The notes under the pieces: generated by a model
Told to the model about the DNA's origin: nothing
The model's input: the letters and a program-made list of their open reading frames with translations, nothing else
The model's database searches: none
Shown here: positions 26,376 to 33,806 of the stretch, in pieces
Layout of the letters: each line of letters opens with the position of its first letter
How positions within the stretch are numbered: the stretch's first letter is position 1
Made by a program: the position numbers and the translations under genes
Origin: Glycomyces buryatensis
GTDB lineage: Bacteria; Actinomycetota; Actinomycetes; Mycobacteriales; Micromonosporaceae
DNA: 37,431 nt
Reading direction: 5' to 3'
NCBI RefSeq assembly: GCF_004912275.1
Contig: NZ_STGY01000064.1
Location: forward strand, 1 to 37,431

Positions 26376-27815
26376 TCAGGCGGCCTCGGGGGCGACCTGG
26401 CGGCGGCTCAGCAGGGCCGTGGCCGAGGCCGCGAGTCCGATGATCGCGACGATCGCGACCAGGTAGAGGCCGGGCCGGTACTGGTCGAGGTTGGTGGCGA
26501 CGCCGCCGGAGATCAGGCCGGTGGCGATCGCCAGGACGACCGCGCCGCCGATCTGGCCGGAGGTCTGGACCAGGCCGGAGGCCAGGCCCTGCTCGTCGTC
26601 GTCGATGCCCTCGGTGGCCTGCACCATGACCGACGAGAAGCCGAGCGCGAAGCCCAGGCCCAGCAGCAGGAAGCTGGGCAGGTAGTCGATGAAGTACGCC
26701 GGCTCGGGGTTGCCGCCCCGGACGATGAACCAGAGGTAGCCGAGCACGAACGAGCTCATCGAGGCGATGATCATCGGCGTGGTGCCGTAGCGGTCGATGA
26801 ACTTGCCGGCGATCGGCGACAGGATGGCGACGATGATGCCGGCCGGGGCCAGCGCCAGCGCCATCGGCAGCGGGTCCCATTCGAGCGTGTTCTGCAGGTA
26901 CAGCGACACGATCGTCTGGAAGGAGATGTAGGAGCCGAAGATCGCCATCGCGGCGAGGTTGGCCCGCACGATCGACTTGACCCGCAGGATGCCCAGGCGG
27001 ACCAGGGGCTGCTTGATCTTGTTCTCCACGATCAGGAACGAGCCGAGGAGGACCACCGCGGCGGCCGTGGTCGCGATCGTGAAGGCGGTGAAGCCGTGCT
27101 CGGGGACGGTCACGATCGTGTAGACCGCGGCGAGCATGCCGCCGGTGAGCAGGGCCGCGCCGCCGAAGTCGATGTGGCCGCGCTCGGTTTCGCTCTTGGG
27201 GATCACCAGGAAAGCGGCGATGACGACGGCCGCGACGACGACGGTGGGCACGTAGAACGTGAGCCGCCAGTCGATGCCGGTGAGCAGGCCGGAGACGATC
27301 AGACCGGAGGCGTAACCGGTGGCGCCGAAGACCGTGAAGATCGACAGGGCCTTGTTGCGGTCGTGGCCTTCCTTGAAGGTGGTGGTGATGATCGACAGCG
27401 CTGCCGGGGCGGTGAACGCGGCGGCGACGCCCTTGACGATGCGGCTGGCGATGAGCAGGCCCTCGTTGTCGACGAGCCCGCCGACCAGGGAGGCGAGTCC
27501 GAAGACCACCAGGGCGGCCAGGAAGACCTGGCGGCGTCCCAGCAGGTCGGCCATGCGTCCACCGAGCAGCAGCAGCCCGCCGTAGCCGAGGATGTAGCCG
27601 TTGACGATCCATTGCAGACTGGCGGTGTCGAGGCCGAGTTCGGCGCCGATGGACGGGAGCGCGACGCCGACCATGGAGACGTCGAGGGCGTCCAGGAACA
27701 TCGCCAGTCCGGCGACGAGGAGGATGGCCCAAAGCTTTGGCCCCCAACGGCTTGGGGCATGTGAAGGAGTTGTGGCGCGGTCGGGGGTCTGGGGCTTCGT
27801 TTCAGTGAGTGTCAC
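26376..27815 (-). CDS. MFS multidrug exporter, DHA2 (EmrB/QacA) family
   Basis: This 479-residue transporter has about 14 membrane helices. DALDVSMVGVALPSIGAEL is the family motif in helix 1. QWIVNGYILGYGGLLLLGGRMADLLGRR is motif A; the arginine-rich loop follows. VAAAFTAPAAL and GATGYASGLIVSGLL carry the motif C-like region of proton-driven drug exporters. Substrate unknown. The GTG start at 27815 has no ribosome site but lies 7 nt after a clear promoter (TTGACA, 17 bp, TAACTT), so the message is probably leaderless. Divergent marR-like gene and shared operator suggest drug-inducible repression. Confidence 0.93.
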   Translation of the reverse strand: MTLTETKPQTPDRATTPSHAPSRWGPKLWAILLVAGLAMFLDALDVSMVGVALPSIGAELGLDTASLQWIVNGYILGYGGLLLLGGRMADLLGRRQVFLAALVVFGLASLVGGLVDNEGLLIASRIVKGVAAAFTAPAALSIITTTFKEGHDRNKALSIFTVFGATGYASGLIVSGLLTGIDWRLTFYVPTVVVAAVVIAAFLVIPKSETERGHIDFGGAALLTGGMLAAVYTIVTVPEHGFTAFTIATTAAAVVLLGSFLIVENKIKQPLVRLGILRVKSIVRANLAAMAIFGSYISFQTIVSLYLQNTLEWDPLPMALALAPAGIIVAILSPIAGKFIDRYGTTPMIIASMSSFVLGYLWFIVRGGNPEPAYFIDYLPSFLLLGLGFALGFSSVMVQATEGIDDDEQGLASGLVQTSGQIGGAVVLAIATGLISGGVATNLDQYRPGLYLVAIVAIIGLAASATALLSRRQVAPEAA

Positions 27816-27822
27816 GGGAATG

Positions 27823-27851
27823 AAGTTACATGCCCGTGCATTCAATGTCAA
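27823..27851 (-). promoter_or_regulatory. Promoter of the MFS exporter gene
   Basis: TTGACA (27846-27851) and TAACTT (27823-27828), with a 17-bp spacer, read on the minus strand. The -10 box ends 7 nt before the GTG start, as in leaderless actinobacterial genes. Confidence 0.8.
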
Positions 27852-27871
27852 CACATCTAATGAGTTGACAT
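27845..27871. promoter_or_regulatory. Shared MarR-type operator
   Basis: ATGTCAA and TTGACAT form perfect 7-bp arms 13 bp apart; each arm contains the -35 box of one of the two divergent promoters. A further GACAT-AAA-ATGTC repeat (27867-27879) and a TTGACAT (27880-27886) extend towards the regulator gene. A repressor bound here would silence both genes. Confidence 0.65.
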
Positions 27872-27894
27872 AAAATGTCTTGACATGGTAATCT
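27865..27894 (+). promoter_or_regulatory. Promoter of the marR-like gene
   Basis: TTGACA (27865-27870), 18-bp spacer and TAATCT (27889-27894). The -10 box ends 7 nt before the ATG at 27902, again fitting a leaderless message. Confidence 0.8.
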
Positions 27895-27901
27895 CCTGGT
27901 C

Positions 27902-28288
27902 ATGGACGTCAAAACAGAGCCGAATGTATGTGACAAGTGGGCTGAGACACTGCGTGTGTACCACAACACATCTTGCGAGCTGGAGAACGAACTCCAGTCC
28001 CGACATTCCTTGGGGCTCAGCGAGTTCGAGGTACTCCTCGAACTGTGCGGGCAGTGCCACGGAGGAGACGGCAAGGCCAAGATGAAGGACCTCGAGGCCC
28101 GGATGTACCTGAGCCAGAGCGCCCTCTCGCGCACCGTCACCCGCCTGGAGAAGGCCGGCCTCGTGACCCGGGCCGCCTGCGACAACGACCGGCGCGCCAA
28201 CTTCCTCATGCTCACCCCCGCCGGACAGGAGCGCCTCGACGAGGCCCGCCCGACCCACAAGTCGGTCCTGATCAAGCACTTCGCCTGA
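27902..28288 (+). CDS. MarR-family transcriptional regulator
   Basis: This 128-residue protein is a MarR-type winged-helix repressor: LGLSEFEVLLELC, MKDLEARMYLSQSALSRTVTRLEKAGLV (recognition helix) and the wing DNDRRANFLMLTPAGQERL. It is slightly short for the family (usually 135-160), ending soon after the wing with a short dimerisation helix. The N-terminus has Cys residues (VCDKW, NTSCELE, CGQCHGG) that could sense oxidants, though this is speculative. Divergent from the MFS exporter, whose promoter shares its operator. Confidence 0.93.
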   Translation: MDVKTEPNVCDKWAETLRVYHNTSCELENELQSRHSLGLSEFEVLLELCGQCHGGDGKAKMKDLEARMYLSQSALSRTVTRLEKAGLVTRAACDNDRRANFLMLTPAGQERLDEARPTHKSVLIKHFA

Positions 28289-28534
28289 TCCCGTCCGGGC
28301 CAACGCGGCGATTCGCGGCGGTCCGTCCCGAACCGGCGCCTCGCCCGACCCGGTCCCACACCCGTGCCGACGGCCACCCCGACGTGCCGATTCCCCTTCA
28401 CGCCCAACGGAACCGGCCGCATGAATCGCCCTTCCTCATGCGCCCGCGGCGGCGGTTCACCTCCGTTCTTGCTCCAGTCGGTAAGGTGAGGACTGAGAGA
28501 AGTCACGACTTGACCGGCATGGAGAGTAGTTCTG

Positions 28535-29548
28535 ATGACTGACCCCGGAAACCGTCCGCCAGAAGACGACGACGGCGGCACCTTCAAGCTGAAGCCCGGC
28601 TCGCAGCCGAAGGCCGAACCGCAACAGCCCCAGGAAGAAAACCTGGACGGCACCATGAAGATCAAGCGCGTCGGCGGCGGCCCCGGCGGCGGCGGATCCG
28701 TCCCGCCCCCGCCCCCGTCCCCGCTCGGCAACCCGACCGGCCCGGCCGACCCACCGCAGATGTTCGGCGACACCACCGTGATGCCGCAGCAGGGCGGCTC
28801 GCAGACCGGCTTCCAGCCGGCCTCGCAACCCGCAGGCCAGCCCGGCAACCCGCTCGGCGGACAACAACTGAACTCGCCGCCGCCCGGACCCCAGCCGTAC
28901 GGACAGCAGCCCGGCTACGGCCAGCAGCCGCCACCCGGCCAACTCCCCCACCAGCAGGGCCAGATGCCCCAGCCGCAGACCGCCCCGCCGCAGGGCACGG
29001 CCCCGCAAGGCGTCGTGCGCATCGGCCTCATGGCCATGATCGGCGCGGCCGTCGGCGTGCTCGGCAACATCGTGAGCATGGCGATGGGCGCCAATGGCTT
29101 CGCGGTGGTCATCGGCATCTTCGGCATTCTCTTCGCGCTGGCGTTCGGCTGGTACGGCTACGCGCTGCCGAAGGGCAAGATCGCCTCCAGCGGCCTTCGC
29201 CAGGCCGGCGTCATCCTCATGATGATCGGCGCGGTCGGCTCCGTGTTCGTCGTCCTCAGCGCGCTCACCACGCTCGGGGTTCCCGGCGCCGGCGGCGTCT
29301 CCGCCGTCTCCCTGGTGACCGGGGTCCTCGGCATCGGCATCTACGGCTTCGTCTCCTTCATCTACATCAAGGACAAGGAATCCAGCGCCTGGATCAAGGG
29401 CACGCCCGCCATGGGCGCACAGCCGGGATACCCGCACCAGGGCGGCTACGGCCAGCAGCCCGGCCAGCCCGGCGCCTACCCGCCGCCCGGATACCCGCAG
29501 CAGGGACAGCCTGGACAGCCCGGAGGCCAGCCTCCCTACGGCCGCTAA
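28535..29548 (+). CDS. Pro/Gln-rich membrane protein with possible phospho-Thr motifs
   Basis: This 337-residue protein starts with a 160-residue disordered Pro/Gln/Gly region, has four membrane helices at about 163-270 and ends in a Gly-Tyr-Pro-Gln-rich tail (GYGQQPGQPGAYPPPGYPQQ). The N-terminus has two similar acidic-Thr motifs, DGGTFKLK (Thr16) and LDGTMKIK (Thr40), and a third weaker GDTTVMP. A Thr after acidic residues with Leu/Ile at +3 is the type phosphorylated by PknB-like kinases and bound by FHA domains, but this is inference. The family is not recognised. Ribosome site GGAGAG lies 9 nt before ATG. Confidence 0.8.
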   Translation: MTDPGNRPPEDDDGGTFKLKPGSQPKAEPQQPQEENLDGTMKIKRVGGGPGGGGSVPPPPPSPLGNPTGPADPPQMFGDTTVMPQQGGSQTGFQPASQPAGQPGNPLGGQQLNSPPPGPQPYGQQPGYGQQPPPGQLPHQQGQMPQPQTAPPQGTAPQGVVRIGLMAMIGAAVGVLGNIVSMAMGANGFAVVIGIFGILFALAFGWYGYALPKGKIASSGLRQAGVILMMIGAVGSVFVVLSALTTLGVPGAGGVSAVSLVTGVLGIGIYGFVSFIYIKDKESSAWIKGTPAMGAQPGYPHQGGYGQQPGQPGAYPPPGYPQQGQPGQPGGQPPYGR

Positions 29549-29634
29549 GGCTTCACACTCCGGCCGGTCGCGACTAAGCTCCTTCGTATGACGGCCGCGG
29601 CAACGACGCCGCGGCCGCATTCGAGGAGGTAGCT

Positions 29635-30099
29635 ATGTCTGCAACTCGCGATTCCCAGGACCGCACACCGGTCCGGGTGGTCGTCGCGAAGGTCGGGCTC
29701 GACGGACACGACCGCGGTGCGAAGGTCGTGGCCAGAGCGCTACGCGATGCGGGCATGGAAGTGATCTACACCGGCCTGCACAATTCCCCCGAGCAAGTCG
29801 TGGCGACGGCACTGGCCGAAGACGCCGACGCGATCGGATTGAGCATTCTCTCCGGCGCGCATATGACGCTGTTCCCGCGGGTACTGCGGCTACTCGACGA
29901 AGCCGATGCGCGCGACATCGTCGTGTTCGGCGGAGGCATCATTCCCGAAGAAGACGCGGCCGCGCTCCGCGAAGCCGGAGTAGCGGCGACCTTCGGTCCC
30001 GGGGCCTCGACTCAGGCGATAGCCGAATGGGTGAACGAACATGTCGCCTCCGGCCAGAACGGCCGCCCCGCAACGGAATCCGGCGCTACTACCAGCTGA
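29635..30099 (+). CDS. Cobalamin B12-binding domain protein
   Basis: This 154-residue protein is a stand-alone B12-binding domain like the C-terminal part of methylmalonyl-CoA mutase or the small subunit of acyl-CoA mutases. The motif DxHxxG is present as Asp23, His25 and Gly28 (GLDGHDRG), with SxL at 70-72 (LSILSGAH) and the GG motif near 99-101 ([11 protein letters not shown]). His25 would be the lower axial ligand of cobalt. No catalytic mutase subunit is in the window, so it may be the small subunit of an isobutyryl-CoA-type mutase encoded elsewhere, or a B12 carrier. GAGGAGG is 5 nt before ATG. Its place ahead of sucCD links it to succinyl-CoA metabolism, though only by position. Confidence 0.93.
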   Translation: MSATRDSQDRTPVRVVVAKVGLDGHDRGAKVVARALRDAGMEVIYTGLHNSPEQVVATALAEDADAIGLSILSGAHMTLFPRVLRLLDEADARDIVVFGGGIIPEEDAAALREAGVAATFGPGASTQAIAEWVNEHVASGQNGRPATESGATTS

Positions 30100-30268
30100 T
30101 TCGGCGCTGGCAAAAAAAGTTTTGGGTAAACCGTAACCGGCCGACTGCGGCGGTCGTTCTTATAAGTGTCGGACGCAGTACGAATCAGCGCGAGACACAT
30201 CGGCAGCGGGGCTCCGGCCCACCGCTAAGCGATATCGCATAGCTCATAGAGCCATGCCACAAACTGCC

Positions 30269-30390
30269 GATGCCCTGTCGATTGAGGGGTGGCGATAGGG
30301 CATCGTGCCTAAAGGGGATCAGGCCATTGAGGGGTGGGCCTGATTCCCGACTAAAGGGGACCGGACGCCTGAGGGGTGCGTCCGGTCCCC
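30269..30390 (-). ncRNA. Tandem three-hairpin RNA candidate, 6C-like
   Basis: Three adjacent hairpins: 30269-30304 (12-bp stem with one G-U), 30314-30348 (12-bp stem with one G-U), 30356-30390 (perfect 13-bp stem). Stem sequences are different but the loops share TGAGGGGT on plus, that is ACCCCTCA on minus. Linkers share CTAAA (TTTAG on minus). Conserved loop with changing stems indicates selection on RNA structure. Read on the minus strand, each loop region (CACCCCTCA) has six C, like the actinobacterial 6C sRNA, which is defined by stem-loops carrying at least six C. Strand is a judgement; on plus the loops would be G-rich. No clear promoter was fixed. Confidence 0.65.
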
Positions 30391-30578
30391 GCCCTTATGC
30401 TCACTAAAGCCTCGCTGCCGACCGGACAGTAATGCTCAGGGGCGCCAGGTCCGCGCCACTATCCCGGCTGAGCCTCGCCGCCGAGCTGACGGCAGCGCTC
30501 AGGAGCGGCCGGCCCCGCCCTTAGGTTCGCGAAACCTCACTGCCGACCGGACGGTAATGCCCGTGGGTGCCCGGCCGC
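30390..30578. repeat. Three degenerate 63-bp tandem repeats
   Basis: Units start at about 30390, 30454 and 30516. The first and third share CGCCCTTA and, exactly, CTGCCGACCGGAC plus GTAATGC; overall about three-quarters of positions match. The middle unit is more diverged but keeps GAGCCTCGC(C/T)GCCGA and GCTCAGG. They adjoin the hairpin array and may be duplicated promoter or regulatory DNA. Confidence 0.6.
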
Positions 30579-30872
30579 GCCTCTTCGCCTCGAATTCCGC
30601 CCCCGAGTCACCGCCACCCGAGGTCGGGTGTGTCGGTTCCGAGAACCCCCGGCAACAACCCTGACCGATGGGTCCGACATTTCGGATCCGGGCATGGAAT
30701 CGTCGCACCGGCCGGTTTTCTCGATGTGAAACCCTCGATCTCGTCACACCCGCGCACGGTCACCCGGCCGCTTCGCTCACCTACGCGTTACCCTGCGATA
30801 ACGGGCACCTGTCTCGATCATCGACTCAGGCCACCCGGTCAAGGAAGACTAGCTACTGGAGCGGACTCTACA

Positions 30873-32051
30873 GTGGATCTGTATGAATACCAGGGCCGCG
30901 CACTGTTCGCCCGGCACGACGTGCCGGTGCTGGACGGTGGCGTCGCCACCACCCCCGCCGAGGCTGTGGAGCTCGCTGAGCGCCTCGGTGACCGGGTGGT
31001 CGTCAAAGCACAGGTGAAGGTCGGCGGCCGAGGGAAAGCCGGCGGCGTCAAGCTCGCCGACAACGTGGACGAGGTCAAGACCCACGCCACGAACATCCTC
31101 GGCATGGACATCAAGGGGCACACGGTCGAGAAGGTCATGCTGACCGTCACGGCCGACATTGACTCCGAGTACTACTTCTCCTACCTACTCGACCGGGCGA
31201 ACCGCACCTTCCTGTGCATCGCCTCCGTCGCGGGCGGCATGGAGATCGAAGAGGTCGCGCACACCGACCCCGACAAGGTCGTGAAGCTTCCGATCGACGC
31301 CGGTGTCGGCGTCACCCCGGAGATCGCGAACCAGATCATCGATCAGGCCGGTTTCCCCGAGGACCTGCGCGACCAGCTGGTCGACGTCTTCGTCAAGCTG
31401 TGGCACGCCTTCGTCGCCGAAGACGCCACCCTGGTCGAGGTCAACCCGCTCGTCCGCACTCCCGAGGGCAAGGTCCTCGCGCTCGACGCGAAGGTCACCC
31501 TCGACGAGAACGCCGACTTCCGTCACGCCGAGAACGCCGAGTTCGAGGACAAGTCGGCCGTCGACCCGCTCGAGCAGCACGCCAAGGAGCAGGGCCTCAA
31601 CTACGTCAAGCTCGACGGCTCGGTCGGCATCATCGGCAACGGTGCCGGGCTGGTCATGTCGACGCTCGACGTGGTCGCCTACGCCGGCGAGAAGCACGGC
31701 GGCGTCAAGCCCGCCAACTTCCTGGACATCGGCGGCGGCGCCTCTGCCGCGGTCATGGCCAACAGCCTCGAGGTCGTCCTGTCCGACCCGCAGGTCAAGA
31801 GCGTCTTCGTGAACGTCTTCGGTGGCATTACCGCTTGCGACGAGGTCGCCAACGGCATCGTCGGCGCGCTCGGGACCCTCGCCGACCGCGGCGAGACCGT
31901 CGACAAGCCGCTGGTGGCCCGCATCGACGGGAACAACGCCGAGGCGGGTCGCAAGATCCTGGCCGACGCGAACCACCCGCTCATCACCGTCGTCGAGACG
32001 ATGGACGCGGCCGCCGACAAGGTCGCCGAGCTCGCGAACCAGGAGGCTTAG
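30873..32051 (+). CDS. sucC: Succinyl-CoA synthetase beta subunit
   Basis: This 392-residue subunit of the TCA-cycle enzyme makes ATP or GTP from succinyl-CoA. It has the ATP-grasp domain at the N-terminus ([39 protein letters not shown]) and the succinate/CoA ligase domain with [13 protein letters not shown] and [15 protein letters not shown]. The start is GTG 30873 giving the standard N-terminus; GGAG lies 11 nt upstream. A longer open frame upstream has no family similarity. The gene is 4 nt ahead of sucD, so the heterodimer's two subunits come from one transcript. Confidence 0.97.
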   Translation: MDLYEYQGRALFARHDVPVLDGGVATTPAEAVELAERLGDRVVVKAQVKVGGRGKAGGVKLADNVDEVKTHATNILGMDIKGHTVEKVMLTVTADIDSEYYFSYLLDRANRTFLCIASVAGGMEIEEVAHTDPDKVVKLPIDAGVGVTPEIANQIIDQAGFPEDLRDQLVDVFVKLWHAFVAEDATLVEVNPLVRTPEGKVLALDAKVTLDENADFRHAENAEFEDKSAVDPLEQHAKEQGLNYVKLDGSVGIIGNGAGLVMSTLDVVAYAGEKHGGVKPANFLDIGGGASAAVMANSLEVVLSDPQVKSVFVNVFGGITACDEVANGIVGALGTLADRGETVDKPLVARIDGNNAEAGRKILADANHPLITVVETMDAAADKVAELANQEA

Positions 32052-32055
32052 AACA

Positions 32056-32943
32056 GTGGCCATCTTCCTCAACGAGAACAGCAAGGTCATCGTCCAGGGC
32101 ATGACCGGCTCCGAGGGCATGAAGCACACCCGCCGCATGCTCAAGGCCGGCACCCAGATCGTCGGCGGCGTCAACCCGCGCAAGGCCGGCCAGAAGGTCG
32201 ACTTCGACGGGCAGAGCCTGCCGGTGTTCGCCTCCGTGCAGGAGGCCATCGCCGAGACCGGCGCCGACACCTCCGTGGTGTTCGTGCCCCCGGCCTTCTG
32301 CAAGGCCGCCGTCCTCGAGGCGGTCGACGCCGAGATCGGCACCGTCATCGTGATCACCGAGGGCATCCCGGTTCACGACTCGGTGGTCTTCTGGAACTAC
32401 GCCGAGTCCAAGGGCAACAAGACCCGCATCGTGGGTCCGAACTGCCCGGGCATCGCCAGCCCCGGTAAGTCGAACGCGGGCATCACCCCCGCCGACATCA
32501 CCGACGCCGGCCCCATCGGCCTGGTCTCCAAGTCGGGCACGCTGACCTACCAGCTCATGTACGAGCTGCGGGACATCGGCTTCTCGACCTCCGTCGGCAT
32601 CGGCGGCGACCCGGTCATCGGGACCACCCACATCGACTGCCTCAAGGCGTTCGAAGCGGACCCCGAGACCAAGGCGATCGTCATGATCGGCGAAATCGGC
32701 GGCGACGCCGAAGAGCGCGCGGCCGAGTACATCAAGGCCCACGTGACGAAGCCGGTCGTCGGCTACATCGCCGGTTTCACCGCGCCCGAGGGCAAGACGA
32801 TGGGCCACGCCGGCGCCATCATCTCCGGTTCGGCTGGCACCGCCGAGTCGAAGAAGGAGGCCCTCGAGGCCGCCGGGGTCAAGGTCGGCAAGACCCCGAG
32901 CGAGACCGCGAACCTGATGCGCGAGGTCATCAAGGGCCTGTAG
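32056..32943 (+). CDS. sucD: Succinyl-CoA synthetase alpha subunit
   Basis: This 295-residue subunit holds the CoA-binding site and the phosphohistidine. The Rossmann-type CoA site lies in [14 protein letters not shown]...GVNPRKAGQ. The active site is [17 protein letters not shown], with His251 as the transiently phosphorylated residue. [12 protein letters not shown] and GEIGGDAEE are also standard. GTG start at 32056; AGGAGG lies inside the end of sucC, 10 nt before it. A strong terminator follows at 32959-33003, so the operon ends here. Confidence 0.97.
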   Translation: MAIFLNENSKVIVQGMTGSEGMKHTRRMLKAGTQIVGGVNPRKAGQKVDFDGQSLPVFASVQEAIAETGADTSVVFVPPAFCKAAVLEAVDAEIGTVIVITEGIPVHDSVVFWNYAESKGNKTRIVGPNCPGIASPGKSNAGITPADITDAGPIGLVSKSGTLTYQLMYELRDIGFSTSVGIGGDPVIGTTHIDCLKAFEADPETKAIVMIGEIGGDAEERAAEYIKAHVTKPVVGYIAGFTAPEGKTMGHAGAIISGSAGTAESKKEALEAAGVKVGKTPSETANLMREVIKGL

Positions 32944-32958
32944 ACAGGTAAAGCTGAA

Positions 32959-33003
32959 CGCGAACCGGGGTCCGGCGGCACTGTCGCCGGACCCCGGTTC
33001 GCG
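32959..33003 (+). terminator. Terminator after sucD
   Basis: A 19-bp uninterrupted stem (beginning CGCGAACCGGGGTCC) with a 7-nt loop lies 15 nt after the sucD stop. The 3' side is followed by the promoter region of the next gene. Confidence 0.85.
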
Positions 33004-33026
33004 CATAGCCTGGATATCATCGGGCG

Positions 33027-33740
33027 ATGCCCTCGGAACCGACCGTGCCCGCTGACAACGCTGCGCTGATCGAGTCAGCCCCTACCGATTCCCGTCCCGG
33101 TGCGGCCTCGGTCTGGTGGGCGCTGCTGCCGATCCTGCTGCCCGGACTGGGTGCCCCGATCGCCTTCGGCGTCGCCACCTCACGCCGCCCCGCGCCGGGG
33201 ACCGTCATCCCTCTCATCGCCTACACGGCAGCATTCTTCGGCTTCTGCGTGCCCGCGGCCAACTACGGCAGCGACATGGTCGGCTGGCTGAATCTCTTTG
33301 CGGCGTTGTCGGCCTTGACCGCGACCGTCGGCGCTTGTGGTCACCTCTTCGCGATCCGCAACCGAGTCTGGGGAGCCGAGAAGCAATCCATTGAACCCTC
33401 CCCTGATCCGACCAACCGTGCGGCGCTCGACCACGCCCTGCGGCTCCGCGACAAAGGCCGTCAGACGATCGAGAAAGACCCGATGCTCGCCAAGCGAATC
33501 GGCATCGGCCGCCCCGACCTGCCGCGGGACATCGAGGACGGCGGCCTCATCGACCTCAACCACGTGCCGGTAGAGATCCTGAGGGACCTGCCGGGCTTCA
33601 CCGACGCGACGGCGAAGCAGGTCCACGACCGGGTCGAACACGTCGGTCCGTACCAGGACTTCAACGAGGTCATCGTGGAGATCGGCATCCCCACCGGCTT
33701 CGAACGCGTCTTGCGCGAGTATGTGGTGCTGATCCCTTGA
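33027..33740 (+). CDS. Membrane protein with ComEA-like helix-hairpin-helix domain
   Basis: This 237-residue protein has three membrane helices at about 28-50, 58-78 and 85-108, then a soluble C-terminal region. Residues about 174-235 (GGLIDLNHVPVEILRDLPGF, then HVGPYQDFNEVI) form a ComEA/HhH-type domain: the sequence DLNxxxxExLxxLPGF is the hallmark of the HhH that binds DNA non-specifically. If the C-terminus is cytosolic, it could tether DNA to the membrane; the topology is not certain. No ribosome site; TATCAT (33015-33020) ends 6 nt before ATG, fitting a leaderless message. Confidence 0.82.
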   Translation: MPSEPTVPADNAALIESAPTDSRPGAASVWWALLPILLPGLGAPIAFGVATSRRPAPGTVIPLIAYTAAFFGFCVPAANYGSDMVGWLNLFAALSALTATVGACGHLFAIRNRVWGAEKQSIEPSPDPTNRAALDHALRLRDKGRQTIEKDPMLAKRIGIGRPDLPRDIEDGGLIDLNHVPVEILRDLPGFTDATAKQVHDRVEHVGPYQDFNEVIVEIGIPTGFERVLREYVVLIP

Positions 33741-33806
33741 ACCGCTGAGCGGACGACCTGCATCGCAACCGCCTGAGCAGCCCCGAAGCAACCCTGAATC
33801 CGCTGC

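Larger units (their letters stand above)
30100..30872. other. Long non-coding region between the B12-binding gene and sucC
   Basis: A 773-bp stretch without a convincing gene. It contains, in order: a possible -10 element (TTATAAG, near 30160), the three-hairpin array (30269-30390), three degenerate 63-bp repeats (30390-30578), and about 290 bp of sucC upstream DNA. It is far longer than other gaps here and clearly structured. Confidence 0.7.

Noticed and set aside
30269..30578. CRISPR-like array
   Set aside because: Repeated words are only 8-11 nt and lie in hairpin loops; the spacing is not regular repeat-spacer and no cas gene is present.
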